Both the position numbers and the translations under genes were made by a program. A DNA stretch of 64,000 nt from Solea solea (Eukaryota; Chordata; Actinopteri; Pleuronectiformes; Soleidae), in assembly GCF_958295425.1 (NCBI RefSeq), contig NC_081137.1, forward strand, positions 12,129,254 through 12,193,253, given 5' to 3'. How positions within the stretch are numbered: the first letter of the stretch is position 1; each line of letters starts with the position of its first letter. The notes under the pieces are model-generated. The model was not told the origin of the DNA and ran no database searches. It saw only the letters and a list, made by a program, of their open reading frames with translations. Positions 21,741 to 34,081 of this stretch are shown here, piece by piece.

Positions 21741-24424
21741 GTTAAATACAATTCTTTGTATTGAAAAAGTACACCTGAATTATAAATCCCAACCATTCAC
21801 TGCAGAAGTAAAAACACAATTCTTACCTTCTGACCAAAAATATTAAAGAATAGATGATATATTCAATGGCATTTGGCCTATTGTTGCCTCTCTTGTCCTG
21901 AGAATAACTTATCGGCTACAACCCAATTCTCTTTCATGCTCAGTCTAACATTTTCTTTTCTACTGAATTTGATCCACATGATTCTTTAACATTTTATTTA
22001 TAACTTTATATTTCTTATAAACGTGAACATACGAGTATTGTAGACCTTTAAATGGAAAAATGTCTATAATATGTCCTCATCCATTCGTCTAAAATTATAA
22101 GGCAACCATTTCAAAGTCTCGTGACTTCTAGCAAAAAGGTCTGAAAGCTCAAGTGCAGCACAATAGCAGAGGCTCCAGGTCAAACCTTAAATCACTGCCT
22201 GCCTGATTGAAGATGGAGGGTAGAGCCATTGAAGCAATATTGCAACACCTCTGTCCAAAAGCTAAACTGAGGGAGCTGATTACAAACTGTAGCGCAGAAA
22301 GCAGCACGAACACATGGGCGTAGCTGCTGCTATAGGCAATACTGTTTCCGGACCTTTCTTTACCAACCTGTTCATGTGTACACTTAACCCCGCGTTGCTC
22401 CTGAGAGCTGTGCCGGCAGTGTGTGAATGAGAATGAAAGATGTGCGATACAAAATGTGCTGCATGATGTTCTGAGTGGATGGTAAAATTGTACTGTAAAG
22501 CAGCTTTGGTCATCGAGACTAGACAAATGCTCGAGAAATAAATAGCCCACAATATGACTCAGCTGTTGCTGATTATTGTTTACACTTTTACAGTCTGTGC
22601 ATGAAGCATGTGATGTATAGGAACTTGGATTGTATTAGATTTAACAGATATCCGATCAAGTGATTCTGACCGATACTCGGTATCATATCAGCTCAGAGTG
22701 CCTTTTACTGACTTTCTGCCATCTATAAACTTCAAAATATTGAATTATTTATGCTGACAGAGCATAACTTGAGTCTCCTCATCAATCCAAAATCTACTGG
22801 GTCTGTAATTTGCCCTTTTTTTGTCCTCTTTTCTTCTTGAGTGTTCTGGCTTCTTGTGTTATTTCTGCTTTTAGTCTGCTCAATGATTCAATGATTTGTT
22901 TGCAACACACTGTAAATGTTTAGATTGAGGCACAACTGGAGTAATCCAGCACTTGTACTGTAGCTGCAAGAGCAGGATCTGCACAGTTTTGTTCAAGTGA
23001 CAGTTGAACATTATTCACAAAGCTGCCTCTCCAGCAATATTTCACTGCCACTTTATTTAAATGTAATGCAGAAAATTAAGTTTAGAGAGATAATGAGCAT
23101 ACGACTGCAATGGAAAATGCTGTTTGTAGAGGCAGGAGCACATTTCATTTATATTTATGACGGTGTACCTGAAAAAAATCCTGGACAGCTTTCTTTAGTT
23201 CTTCTGTTATTAGGTCAGACTTTGTTTGAATTTTCCTTCAGATTCTGCTCTTTTCTTTTAACCAAGAACAAAGTTCTGGATATTAAGCTGTTTATATATT
23301 CTCTTTCATGATTTTGTGCGAGAGAATGCCTTGATCACATGCTACTTAATGGGGAGACCCTCCTTATTTATGGCATAAGTTGCATGGTGCAGGAACAACA
23401 ATGAGCTATTTATCTTTTTTTGTCCTCTTTGTGTTTGTGGGTAAGCAATTAAAATAACTGGGTCACTGATTATTGGGCTTGTGCTTGCACACAGCAACAC
23501 ATTTGTATGATACAATATTGGCTCTTTCTTTTCACGGTTTACAGTGGGAAACACTCCAGGTTGCATTATGAAAAGAGGGTAAAATAAATAGGAGTTGCCA
23601 CCAGGATCCTACTACAAAATAAAGGGTAAGAGCTAACGTTCACTGGCAAGAGGACAGGCGTGTTGCAGCATAAACAGTGTCATCAAACAGGCTGTATAAG
23701 GGATAATTCAGTTTACTTTTGTGAGTGTAAGAGATACTGACACATAGTCAGTGTCATTAATCCAAGAACTAGCATGAGACACTGATGCTTGCTCTCATCC
23801 AAAACATGGCAAAACAAGACGAGAGGAGTTTTACACCATGGTACACACATGTTGTTGCTCCACTGCTGCCTCTATCGGTGATTTGAAATGTATTGTTTTG
23901 TGACTTCTGTGCTTGAAATTTTCATCTTTATCTTATTGTCACAAACTTACCACACAAGGAAGCAGTAGACAGTGTATCCGTATGAGATAACAAGGCCTAT
24001 TTTCTTTCTCTACAGTAAGAGGCTGTCTAACAGCTGGTGGTGCCATGTTCTTAGAATATCTTAAAACAGGGTTTTTGTTAAATGGCTAAAATCAGTTTTC
24101 CCTTGTGTGGATCGTTTCTGCGGGAAAACATTTTTTTTGTGGACTTTTTATTGATTCTATTAATTGTTACATTATTTTATAATAGCATTTTATTGTTCTA
24201 ACGTTGTTGTGCTTTAAAGCTTTAGGGTTAGGGCTGCATTATGGTGAACATTATATCATTTCATTTCAAAACAAACACTTTTATGTTGAAATTATGTGAC
24301 ATATGACTTTATATAATTTTGTTATTTTGATATCATGATAGAACACCATGGTTCGTACTTCTAAATTGCTCATTGGTTTTATTGGAGATATGTTTTACAT
24401 GAGCATGTGCAATTTCTGTTGTAT
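21741..24424. other. No gene seen
   Basis: AT-rich. A 133-codon minus-strand frame (22149-22550) has no recognisable domain. At 22640-22700 GATATCCGATCAAGTG and CCGATACTCGGTATC phrases look like eroded hAT subterminal sequence. A phrase at 23850-23890 (GCTGCCTCTATCGGTGATTT) recurs diverged at 45596-45636, suggesting an unidentified repeat. Confidence 0.4.
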
Positions 24425-24470
24425 ATTTTGTTCAATGACGAATAAATGAATCTAATCTAATTTTAAGTTC
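24425..24470 (+). repeat. LINE-type 3' tail
   Basis: TTCAATGACGAATAAATGAA followed by TCTAATCTAAT matches the AATGACAATAAA(n)TCTATTCTAT style 3' end of fish L2/CR1-like LINEs. Only a tail is present. Confidence 0.5.
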
Positions 24471-24510
24471 AAATTGCCCACCCCTACTTTAACAGTTTTT
24501 CTTCTTTTGA

Positions 24511-24581
24511 CTGGCCCCCTCCTGACCCCTGACCAGACTAGATGCTCATTGGTCCCCAGGTCATTTGGGTGTGAGACCCTG
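24511..24581 (+). mobile_element. hAT 3'-end remnant
   Basis: Ends GGTGTGAGACCCTG, a decayed version of the GAGTTTGAGACCCCTG terminus. It is preceded by ATGCTCATTGGTCCCCAGG, which matches the 39.65 kb remnant and the reverse complement of the left end of the 15.7 kb element. Confidence 0.55.
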
Positions 24582-24739
24582 TATTATTGTTGGTAGCCAT
24601 ATTTTCAATAACAACAAGCCTCCATGTCTCAAGCTAGTTCCCTTGTAAGGTTTAGTGGCTGTTTTAAAGCGATGTCGTTTAAGCAAACCGATTAAAGAAT
24701 AAAAAAATTACAAATTTGCACCACAGATGCTATTTTAGA
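24582..24739. other. No feature seen
   Basis: Short AT-rich spacer, nothing recognised. Confidence 0.5.
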
Positions 24740-25075
24740 TACCACACTAAACCAGTCTGCTTGTTAAAATCGTACCCACAAGCATCAGAGCGACACCTGC
24801 ATGAAATGAGCAACACACGGACCCCGACAGTGACTGGAGCTGAGATGACTGACAGTTAGTGGAACCTGTAAAACACCTCAAAGGCAAACTGAATATCACC
24901 CCCATCAGGATTTGGGCTCTCGCTGTCATCGAGAGACTATCACACTTATTCCCAGTGCCATCAGAATCAAACGCGAGCATCAGTCATGTCGGGCTGCAGG
25001 GAGCATCAAACGCCCTCTCTTAATAACCCATTAAATTTGCTGTTTGATGTTAAATTAATTATTATTTAGCCGTCT
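24740..25075. promoter_or_regulatory. Candidate conserved non-coding block
   Basis: Repeat-free, with ordered phrases (ATCGAGAGACTATCACACTT, CCCATTAAATTTGCTG, TTAAATTAATTATTATTTAG) and no maintained frame across it. It has the composition of developmental-gene enhancers. Conservation has not been measured. Confidence 0.22.
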
Positions 25076-25899
25076 TTGATCTCAAGGAACACTCCAACCA
25101 CTTCCCATTCACTGTGACGATCCTAAGATTTGTTTATGTGCCGTCTCATGATGAATACACTGATATAATAACATGGCAAGATTGCTAGATTAGCTGACAA
25201 GCTGACAGACAGAGGCATTCTACTTGATGCTTAATATCATATCGATGATATGCTAGGTACCCTGGAGTCCAGGCAGCTCCTTCACTGTTATCCAAACAAA
25301 CAAGAGCTTACATCTCTTCTCAGCTTCCTGTCTCACAGCCCTGTTTCCTAGGTAACCGTGTCAGATGAATTGAGAGGGGGGGACTGACGCCCTCCAGAGA
25401 GCCAATCCTCTCACATCCAAAGTTTGTCTCACTTTAGGTCATGTGACACCTGTTCCCATGACAACCAGGTTGGAGGGCAGCCTGGATATCTCTTTGATCA
25501 AGGAAAATACCACACATGCCAGCAAGCAACCTTGAAATCAAGGGGGGGTGGGAGCTGGTTTTGGGGTGTGGATGTGCAGACATGCGATGGCTCTTTAAGG
25601 AGATGTAATAAGCTCATGTCAGATTATTTATGAAAGCTTGTGATTTGCTCACGTACAGAAGGATTAAAAGGTTGAGGTATGTAAAACATACGGCATACAG
25701 TATATTTCGAGAGCACATGAAACGGGATGCATCGAAAGTACAACGATTGTGTTTAAGTGACTTTAAAGTGAAAATGCGGTGACACACACAATGGAGGATA
25801 CCAAACAAGCTTATAAAAGGTACAAAGTCCAGGGAATAGAGTGCACCACAGAATAGAGTGAGTGGATGCCTGTCTCGTCAGCTCACAGCAACATTAATC
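25076..25899. other. No feature seen
   Basis: No repeat or exon recognised. A G-run (GGGGGGTG) lies near 25543. The small frames at 25424-25633 and 25614-25808 have no domain. Confidence 0.45.
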
Positions 25900-26170
25900 A
25901 CCAGCTGCAGAGTCACAAAACAGATTTTATTTAGCGAGCAGGTGGCCTCAAAGCCTTAAAGGTCTTTTGGTCTATGATAAGCATTTGGCCTTTCTAAGCC
26001 TTTGAGCGCTCACAAACAAAGACCCATCCCCGAACCTCTGGGCCGAGGTAAATGGTTGACTTTTCCAAGCCTTTTAGTCTGCAAAGCTGTTGGAAAGCTT
26101 CCATCTGATAAGAGGTTCCCATGAGCGTCCTTTCAATAAAATATGTGACGGGGAACAAATTAGCTTCGAT
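25900..26170. promoter_or_regulatory. Candidate conserved non-coding block
   Basis: A repeat-free stretch in which AAGCCTT(A/T) recurs in several settings (CAAAGCCTTAAAGG, CTAAGCCTTTGAGC, CAAGCCTTTTAG). The spaced recurrence hints at a factor-binding cluster. No protein-coding signal. Confidence 0.22.
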
Positions 26171-26654
26171 ACCTGCCCTAATAGTGAAAGTAATTTGTAT
26201 GGTCTACAGTTGTCTGAAAATACTGTCATTAGCAGTTAACTATTACCTGTCAATATGAATTAAAACATTAACAGCTTGTTGTATTTCAATATAATGGAAA
26301 GACAATGACACATACAATAAAACTTTAAAATGCAGAATATGTGGAAAGACTATTTGATCTCTTGCACGGCCTGGCCTCCTGAAGGGCAAACTGAAGATTA
26401 TGAAGTGCACATTATAATGAAATTAAACCAACAATAACAAATAGGACATGCCTTTAAAACAATCCATTCCCATCAAACAGAGGTTTTATAAAGCCCCATG
26501 CACATTAAGTTTTCTATTCTCTTTTTTCAAGTAATGCGATTGAACTTTGAGCAACTGGTAATTTTCTGCAGATGAACGTGTTGAAAGGACTCACTCAAAG
26601 ATAAATATCCCATTAAAACAAATGCTGAAAACATGCTGATTTGGGAATTAGGCA
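26171..26654. other. No feature seen
   Basis: AT-rich, nothing recognised. Confidence 0.5.
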
Positions 26655-26838
26655 GATTGGACACTCTACATTGACCGTAGGTGTGAGTCTGAGAGTCAAT
26701 GGTTGGGTGTCTCTATATGGACCTGTCCAAGGTTTTCCCCCGACTTTCACCCTATAATCAGCTGGGATTGGCACCAGTGCCCCCCATGACCCTCAGGTAG
26801 AGGAAAAGTGGTAGAAATGGATGAATGAATGGAAATGC
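26655..26838 (+). repeat. SINE-like repeat A, 3' two thirds
   Basis: ACTCTACATTGACCGTAGG and TCAATGGTTGGGTGTCTC, then CAGCTGGGATTGGCACCAG, CCCATGACCCTCAGG and an ATGGATGAATGAATGG tail: the ordered body of repeat A without its tRNA-like head. Confidence 0.85.
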
Positions 26839-27354
26839 CAAAAGGTTAATGCTGACAAATTTTATGGCAATGGAGAATATTCAAAAGTCAACACCTTCAT
26901 ACATTGTGCAAGAATAGCAGGCAACCTGCCACTGAGGTGACTTTTACTACTGCTCTCTGCCAACTTGGGTTCATGAATTAGGTGAATAAATAAAACACAC
27001 AATTGCTTCTTGGTAGGATCAGTTGTGTGCTCGAGTGTGGCAAGGAAATTAGCTTAAAAAACACAATTTAAGGTACAGTGAGTACAGGAATATTCCCTAT
27101 TAACCTTTTAGCATAATGTAACTCTTGATCTGAGACACTCACCTCACAACTAAATCTGTCATGTCACAGTAGGATTTGACCATTCATGACGCAGTTCGGA
27201 CAGAGTGGATATTCCTATTGGCTGTTCCACTGCGCCTACTCTGCATAAAGGTCCTTTTGGTGCAATTATTATTATAACTCCAGCACCAGCCACAACTGTC
27301 TATGCTGCAAACAAGTCCAAAAAAGGTGAAAGAGTTGAGAAAGAGAGATAATTC
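26839..27354. other. No feature seen
   Basis: Unique-looking sequence between repeat A and the RTE fragment. Confidence 0.5.
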
Positions 27355-27725
27355 ATTTTATTTCAACTTCTCCATTTAGGGGGCACCACAGTGGTTAATC
27401 TGCTTCCATCTTGTCCTCTCCCTTGTGTCCTCATCTGTTATACCAGCTGTCCTCATGTCCTCCTTCACAGCATCCATGAACCTTCTCTGTGGCCTTCCTC
27501 TTTCCCTCCTGCCTGGCAGCTTCATCTTCAACACCGTCGGCCCACTTTAATCAATATCCCACCTCTGCACGTGACCAAAACATCTCAACCTTCACGCTCT
27601 TACCATCTCCAAACCTTTCATACTGAGCTGTCCCTCAAATGTGCTCATTTCTAATCCTGTCCCTGGTCACAAAAACGCAGCACTCTTCAGCTCTGCCGCC
27701 TCCAGCTCCACCTCCTGTCTTTCAG
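27355..27725 (-). mobile_element. RTE-type LINE 3' end, reverse orientation
   Basis: On the minus strand the terminal frame reads RCFGHVQRWDID, a stop, then LKMKLPGRRERGRPQRRF and MDAVKED. This is the basic C-terminal tail seen in fish RTE-like LINEs. The 3' end is the CCCCCTAAATGG form of the family's CGACCCCTAA terminus. The upstream (right) part stops at about 27725, where the Tc1 element begins, so that insertion or a deletion removed the rest. Confidence 0.8.
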
Positions 27726-27749
27726 ACAGTTCCACGGTTTCCATTGTAT

Positions 27750-28900
27750 TTGTTTAATCAATTCAATATTTGGTGTGACCACCCCTTGCCTCCAAACAGC
27801 ATCAATTCTTTCTAGGTACACCTGCACAAAGTCAGGGATTCTGTAGAATTACACTCGGGTATGTAATTAAGCAATTATACCAGACAGGTGCTAATGATCA
27901 TCATTTCATATGTAGGTTGAAACGCAGTCATTAACTGAAACAGCTGTGTAGCTGTGAGGCTTGAAAGTGGATGAGAAACAGCCAGACTCTGCTACCAAGG
28001 TGAGGTTGTGGAAGACAGTTACAATGGTCAGGTCATAAACCATGGAAAGACTGAATACAACAACAAGGCAATTAAACAACATCAGCAAGGTCTCTCCCAG
28101 GCACAGATTTCAAAGCAGACTGGGGTTTCAATATGTTCTGTTCAAGCATCTTTGAAGCTTAAAGAAATGGGCAATGCTGTGGAATGAAACTTAGTGTGTC
28201 AGATGAAAGACACATCATGCTTAGTGTCTGACAAAGTCTGGCCAGAGGTGGTCTAAATGGAAGAATTGCAGCCAAAAAGCCAAACCTCTGATGTGGAAAC
28301 AAGGCCAAACGACTCAACTATGAACAACACAAGAACTGGGGTGTAGAAAAAGTTGGTGCTCTGGCTTGATGGCTTGTATAGCACTAAGGCACTTTGTCTA
28401 CCAAATGGCTGGAGAGCGGTACAATAATGACTGTCTGCAGGCCACAGTGAAACTTAATGGAGGTTCCTTGCAAGTTTTAGGTTGCCTTTCTGCAAATAGA
28501 GTTGGGGATTTGGTCAGGAATAATGATGTTGCTGATACTTATCCATCATGCAGTAGCATCAGGGAGGCACCTAATTTATTATGCAGCAGGACAACAACCC
28601 CCGAACACACAGCCAATGTCATTAAGAACTGTCAGCAGCGTAAAGAAGAACAAGGAGTCCTGGAAGTGATGGTTTAGCCCACACAGAGTGCTGACTTCAA
28701 CATCATCGAGTGTGTCTGGGATTACATGAAGAGACGGAAGGATTGAAGCCAGTCTACATTCACAGGGTTAGGGTTGGATCTATGGTTAGTTCCCCACCTA
28801 CCTGCTTAAAAAGTGCACCCAGAAAAACTAAAGCTGGTTTGAAGACAAAGGTTAGACCTTTGCCTTTGATTAAATTTTTCTTCTGTTAGCTGCCTCTGCA
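27750..28900 (+). mobile_element. Tc1-like DNA transposon, decayed
   Basis: The left side reads CAATATTTGGTGTGACCACC and CCTTGCCTCCAAACAGCATC, a familiar subterminal phrase of a vertebrate Tc1-like family. The centre holds AAACAGCTGTGTAGCTGTG, CTGCTACCAAGGTGAGG and AAGGTCTCTCCCAGGCAC. The right side holds GGGATTACATGAAGAGACGG and a TTTTCTTCTGTTAG phrase. The normal right subterminal repeat, which should mirror the left, is mostly replaced by diverged sequence. Lineage: Tc1/mariner. Target site TA is not visible at a clear boundary. Confidence 0.85.
27960..28746 (+). pseudogene. Tc1 transposase pseudogene
   Basis: The remaining coding parts follow the order of a Tc1 transposase. First a helix-turn-helix region (KVRLWKTV-like, QARSLPGTDFKADWGFN-like in mixed frames), then a linker around CTGGCCAGAGGTGG and GAATTGCAGCCAAAAAGCC. 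Next comes a frame (28366-28677) with AGERYNNDCLQATVK and GGSLQVLGCLSANRVGDLV, then TANVIKNCQQRKEEQG. One extra C in a C-run near 28598 shifts the frame at the QQDN-type catalytic segment. A stop (TAG in place of the usual TGG) ends the frame at 28675-28677 before the PQSPDLNIIE-type motif, still readable as ADFNIIECVWDYMK. Several hundred bases of the catalytic domain are also missing. Not functional. Confidence 0.8.
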
Positions 28901-29716
28901 ATTTCTAAATTGATCAAATTTACAAAAATAAAACAGATGTCACAATGGCCAGAGTGTAGAGATGAAGAACTTGCCTTGGGTCATATGAAAAAAAAATGAG
29001 AGGAGCTCAGAACAGAGAGCTGTGATCCCAAAACATGACTTTTTTAAAATAACCTGTGGATGAAACTCAACAAATCACCGTATGTCAGTGACCCTTCCTA
29101 CTGCAGCTTGAAAAGCAAACAATTATGTTCTAATTCTGATGCCAAAATAGTTGCGATTTTGACAAAAACATGCTGCAATTTTCATCAAGTTCACTCCATC
29201 ACAGAGGCAGCTGTTCCTTAACATCACAGATTTGACAGGCACTGACTTTAACTGTAGTTAAAGAGGAGCTCTAATAACTGATGAGCTGTTGCATCATTTA
29301 AGAAAACTGCAGGTTTTATTTTAACTACCTCGCAGTGTAATGCCTTATATTTCAATCCAGGAGTGAGAGTGTGGCACACTTTCAACAAACCTGACTTATA
29401 ACTGAGCCACACAAGTAACTGTGATGGAAGCAGAGGCGAGTTGTGGAAAAGAGAGGACAGCACAACAGTGAGAGGCAAGACAATGCAAGTTGTTTATGCT
29501 GGCTGCTTCCACACTGTCAAGGAGACACTGACTGCACAGTGCAGTAGGATTTCATGGCTGAGCTATGACTAAGATACTAATCTGACAGTGGAAACCTGAT
29601 ATTTCCACATGCCAGATGAAAATCAAACATATAAAAAGTTGAGTTTTTTGGTAACCCTGAGCTGTTTACATGGGCATGGTCAGCTGAACTGACTTTGTGT
29701 ACATGGGGTGAATAAT
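28901..29716. other. No feature seen
   Basis: Unique-looking sequence without recognised elements. Confidence 0.5.
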
Positions 29717-29790
29717 AGGGATGAGCAGATACAATATCCAGTATCAGTATTAGTCAGATATGGATCAGAATCACTGGACAATCCAAAACA
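29717..29790 (+). mobile_element. hAT-like left terminus remnant
   Basis: TAGGGATGAGCAGATACAAT followed by ATCCAGTATCAGTATTAG resembles the terminus plus GATAC-rich subterminal region of non-autonomous hAT elements in fish (compare 42107). No right end was found within the next kilobases. Confidence 0.45.
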
Positions 29791-32700
29791 AACAACAACT
29801 AAATATCACACAAATCATCACTAAGCACAAACAAAAGTGTGAGTTATTTCTTGTTAATAGAAGCAAAATATTGCTACACAGTTAGAGGGAGTTGTTTATT
29901 TTTACATGACAATACATCAGCGCAAATGCATTGTTAACCATTTCAAATCTTTTTTTTAATCCATTCATAACTAACGTTTATGTTCAAAATATACATCCTA
30001 GCAGTGTATTGGAGTGTCTGAAGTAATTGCCGCCTGGTCCAGCAGAGGGTGTTGTGAGCTCAGCTCTTGATCAATTCCATTGAAAATGGAGGACACAAGC
30101 TAAACAGTACTCGATCAATCTGAACTGTAAGACATCTGCGTTATAAGTCATTATAACAAAATGTAGCCTGTTCCATAAGAGTCATTCAAAATACTGTAGA
30201 TTTTTGAAAAAAGTGACACTGCCCATCTGTAGATACTCAAGGTTGCGATATGGCTCAGACAAAAAGCCCTAAATCTCACAGTCATTAAAGGTTATTGTGA
30301 CTTGTAAGTTGCCTCAAATGGTATGGGTTTCACACAAGCTTTAAAATGTAAAAATGATAAAGGACTATAATAGAGAATATTGTTTTGGGGGTTTTATTTC
30401 TTCTCTTTTTTTTCATGTGTTGCTCATAATTCCAGGGATCATTGATTGTATAGGAGAGGCAAAAAATAAGGACTTCCACCTATTCATATTTCCTATATTT
30501 GACACTGGTCAACTATAGTCATCAGTGGCTGAAATGATAAAGTGTGCTCCTGCGGTACCAAAACAATACCGCTGGCTGGAACGTCTCACAGTTCATCTGG
30601 CCACAAGGCAAATATGGCGGAAAGGACAGAGCTCTTACTCAGCATTCCTTTGGGACTCAGCTGCTCACCCGTTTGAGTGGTTGCTCATTTTTAAGCTTTT
30701 AAATCACAGAGACATGAACATGTTTTTCTCAAATCTAAAAAAAAAAAAAGAGTAAATACGAACAGCACAACTAGCACAACTGTATCACTTTCCTCTTAAT
30801 CTCAAAAGTAAGGGTCCCTCCTTACTTTCCACATTTCTTGTCTGCAGAAACTGGCTATGCATTTCCCTAACCCAACAGTCAGCTTGCAATATCTCTCCTA
30901 ATTTTCCTAATATAAAAGTTCTTGACACATGTAGACATCAGAAAGAGCTTGTTGCAGAGTTTCATTCAGATTCAAATTGTCATGCACTTTAAGTATAACC
31001 AGTGGTTATGAAGGAACCAGCAGACAATTTCCCAAATCTAGTATTAACTGCTGCACATTGAGCAGTTTCAACATTTTCTCTTTTCTTTTTTTAAGTATAT
31101 TCCTTGTTCTTTATCCTTATAACAGTGGTAAACATATTTGCAGGAATTGCTACCTTACTCATTAAGACTCCAGAGGCTGAATGTAATTTCAATATCAGCT
31201 TGTTATTATTTATGGTGTTATTGTACTATTAATGTATGTGATGTAAGAGAGAAACACAGACAACTAAATGTCTAACACTTCGTTCTTTATATTAAGCTTC
31301 AGATTTACATTAAAATAAACAATGGAACGAGGCAAGACAACTGGAAAATAATAACTGTTTCTTGCAGGAACAAATAATGTGGACCAAAAAGCTGCCTTGA
31401 TGGTAACCGTACACTGTTAAGTTTAGAGCTAATAATTTAGAACACTGTCATAGATATAACAAAATAAGTAGTCTAACATTCTTTTTAACAATTATTAAAA
31501 ACACAAAACACTAGACTACTTTACATAAAACTATGAAAAGCAGTGAAAATATCTAGTTAACCGTATTGTTAAAATGATCTTCCAACAACAGCAGCTTTGT
31601 TTCAGTGCTGATGTAAAATGCTGACATCCACTAATCTAGCTTGAACATTGCAAATATGAAGCTTTGCATCATCTGTGTCAACATTAGGTGTGGGTCAAAT
31701 TATGCATTTGGTCATATATTGTTGTTCTAACTTGTGCAATACTATAACTGCAGAATGAAGGCACTCAGTAAACAGTCTCTGCCAGTTTCCTTGCCAGCCG
31801 TCACTACTTCATGTCTCCTCATGGTGACGCTGCTCAAATTAATGAGGGAAATTTGGGCTGAAGTTACCTGGCTGAAGAAGAGGGAGTTTACGGCGGGATA
31901 ATGGTGTGCGAAACTACATCAAGAGAGGCTCCATCCACGTTCAATACATTGCCTTTATGCACTTTGTTCTCTGTGTTGCGAATAGAGAAATCCTGCACTT
32001 TAACTTTTCACGGACGTTTAGTTTGTTGTATCGTGATGTTATTGGTTTCGTGGACCATGTATACTGTACCCTGTGATTCACATCCCTAGTCAACATTGTC
32101 CTAAAAGGCAGAACACTCAACAGTTTTGGTTTGTTTTTTTTCTTGACAATAATGCCTGATGTTCAATTTCCTTACATTTAAAGCAGAACCAAAATGTCGC
32201 TTACATTTCTCAGTTGATGTTGCAGCTCACCGTGTCTGTGACAAAAGGACCAGCAGGTTGATATTTAAACAAAATACTGTTCCGATTTCAATAAAAGTCT
32301 ATAAAGCTTTTAATAAAACAGAACTATAAATATTAGATTAGAGAGCCGGTCAATCATTGGCTGATCTGATGACTGGACAAATTAAGATTCACCACAGAGC
32401 AATTAATCAATTCCTGAAACAAAAGTCTGATAAATGTATAGAACAGATGTTTAGTGCAGATCATATACGTCATGCATGACAAATTATGATAGATGATTTA
32501 ACGACATTGTTTATGTTGACGTAAACCCCGCCCCAGATTAAAGGATAATTGGCCAGAAATGGCTCTTCTGACAATCATGGAAGAGTTCTGATTTTAGACT
32601 GATTTGAACAGATTATCTGTCCAGATGATCGTGTAGTGTGACGGATTAACAGACGTGATTGTAATGTCAATATCAAACATGCAATAACCAATGAAAGCGA

Positions 32701-33924
32701 GTTGACCGGGAAACGGATGTTGCAAACGTTTGTTTAGAACTGTAACTTGTACAACTGTCCATGAAAACATTGCATCTAGTAAAATAGTTGGTATTGACCA
32801 CTTGTTGCTTAAATTGACCCACATAATGTTTATTCTCAGCATTTGAACCTTTTTCACAAAAGAGAGAAAACTGGACTGCACTGCACAGACTCAGGTTTTA
32901 CTACAGAATGCACCTCTGGAAATCACTGATCAAGAATCGATTTAACCAGCTGAATTCAAATGAAACCGCTGAACCTGTGAACAGCAGCTGTCCAGCAAAG
33001 TGGAAGCGGGCGCAATCTGTGTAAATTGGTGGAGCTGTGCAGATCATTATAAGTTGCAAATATCTGTGTGTGCCAGGAACATCTGTGCACTTGCGTTTCT
33101 GGTGAATAATATTAGAAATGAAGTTGGGCCGGTTTCCTTGACTATAATGTGTTAAACAATAATTACATTTAAGTTTAAGAGCTTCCTCCTGTTGTCAGTG
33201 TTTATTCCATCCTACTCTGAGTGCGAAATGTTATGAATACTTACTACACTTGCAACACTGTTAGCTAAGTAACAATGATTAAGATTGTTAATAAAGTAAT
33301 ACAAACTGTGATGTTTTGTTGTTGATGCTGTTTTTCATATTTATTGGAACAAATTTGCAGGTCATTTATTCAGTTTGGGTTTTTTTTTTGTAAGTGGCAG
33401 CTGGATTTGATCTTGGATGATCTACCTTGTGCAATATTAAAGTTGAAAAGAAGGAGGTTTTTAACAAGAGAAACATATTTTATTGACTCTAATTATCCTC
33501 AAATAACATTGTAGCTTCTCCAGGCAAATGGCTTTAATTTAATCCGGTAACCTGGAGCTGTGAAATGAGCTTATGTCCTTAAAAAGTGCTCCTACTGCGC
33601 TTTTCTTTTCTTGTTTTCATAGAGCTTTTTTTTTTGTTGCATTTAAAAGGTCTCCAGGCTAAGATACAAAACCAAAGTCCACAGCTCATGAAGAGCCTGA
33701 GACACCTTGTTTGCTTCACTTTTTTTTTTTTTTAAGCGCCCACATTATAAAACCTAATCAGCCTTCAGTTAACTTTAAAACCAAATATTTTCACATTTGA
33801 GCAGAAAAAAAGAATTATTCCAGTGAACCAGGGTCTTTCTGAGTGGAGTGTAGCATATGCAGTCAGTGAGGCTTTTCGGTTGATATTCTGGCTTCACCTT
33901 AGCTTCAGTGAGACTGCAGATGAA
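29791..33924. other. No gene seen; AT-rich block
   Basis: About 4 kb without recognised repeat or exon. Short A/T runs occur (T at 29950 and 30406, A at 30739-30750). Open frames of 60-95 codons (30525-30755, 31901-32089, 32594-32881) have no family features. Around 30440-30720 the composition is more balanced, but I see no splice-supported frame. Confidence 0.4.
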
Positions 33925-34081
33925 CTATAAATTGCTAACTATGAGAGTGAATGGTTGTTTTGTTGTTTGCCTCTTGTATGTTGACCCTGTGATTGACTGG
34001 CAGACCTGGTCAGGCCGTACCTTGGCTGCAGCTCTTCACTACCCCGGACGAATAAGCTGTATAGATAATGGATGGAATGAT
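33925..34081 (+). repeat. SINE-like repeat A, 3' fragment
   Basis: AGAGTGAATGGTTGTTTTG, then GACCCTGTGATTGACTGGC, CACTACCCCGGACGAATAAG and ATAATGGATGGAATGA, in repeat A order. The GTGACCCTCATGGGGAGGA segment is replaced by a related variant. Confidence 0.75.

Noticed and set aside
22149..22550. 133-codon minus-strand frame as a gene
   Set aside because: No recognisable domain; overlapped by another open frame in a different phase; no repeat or splice support.
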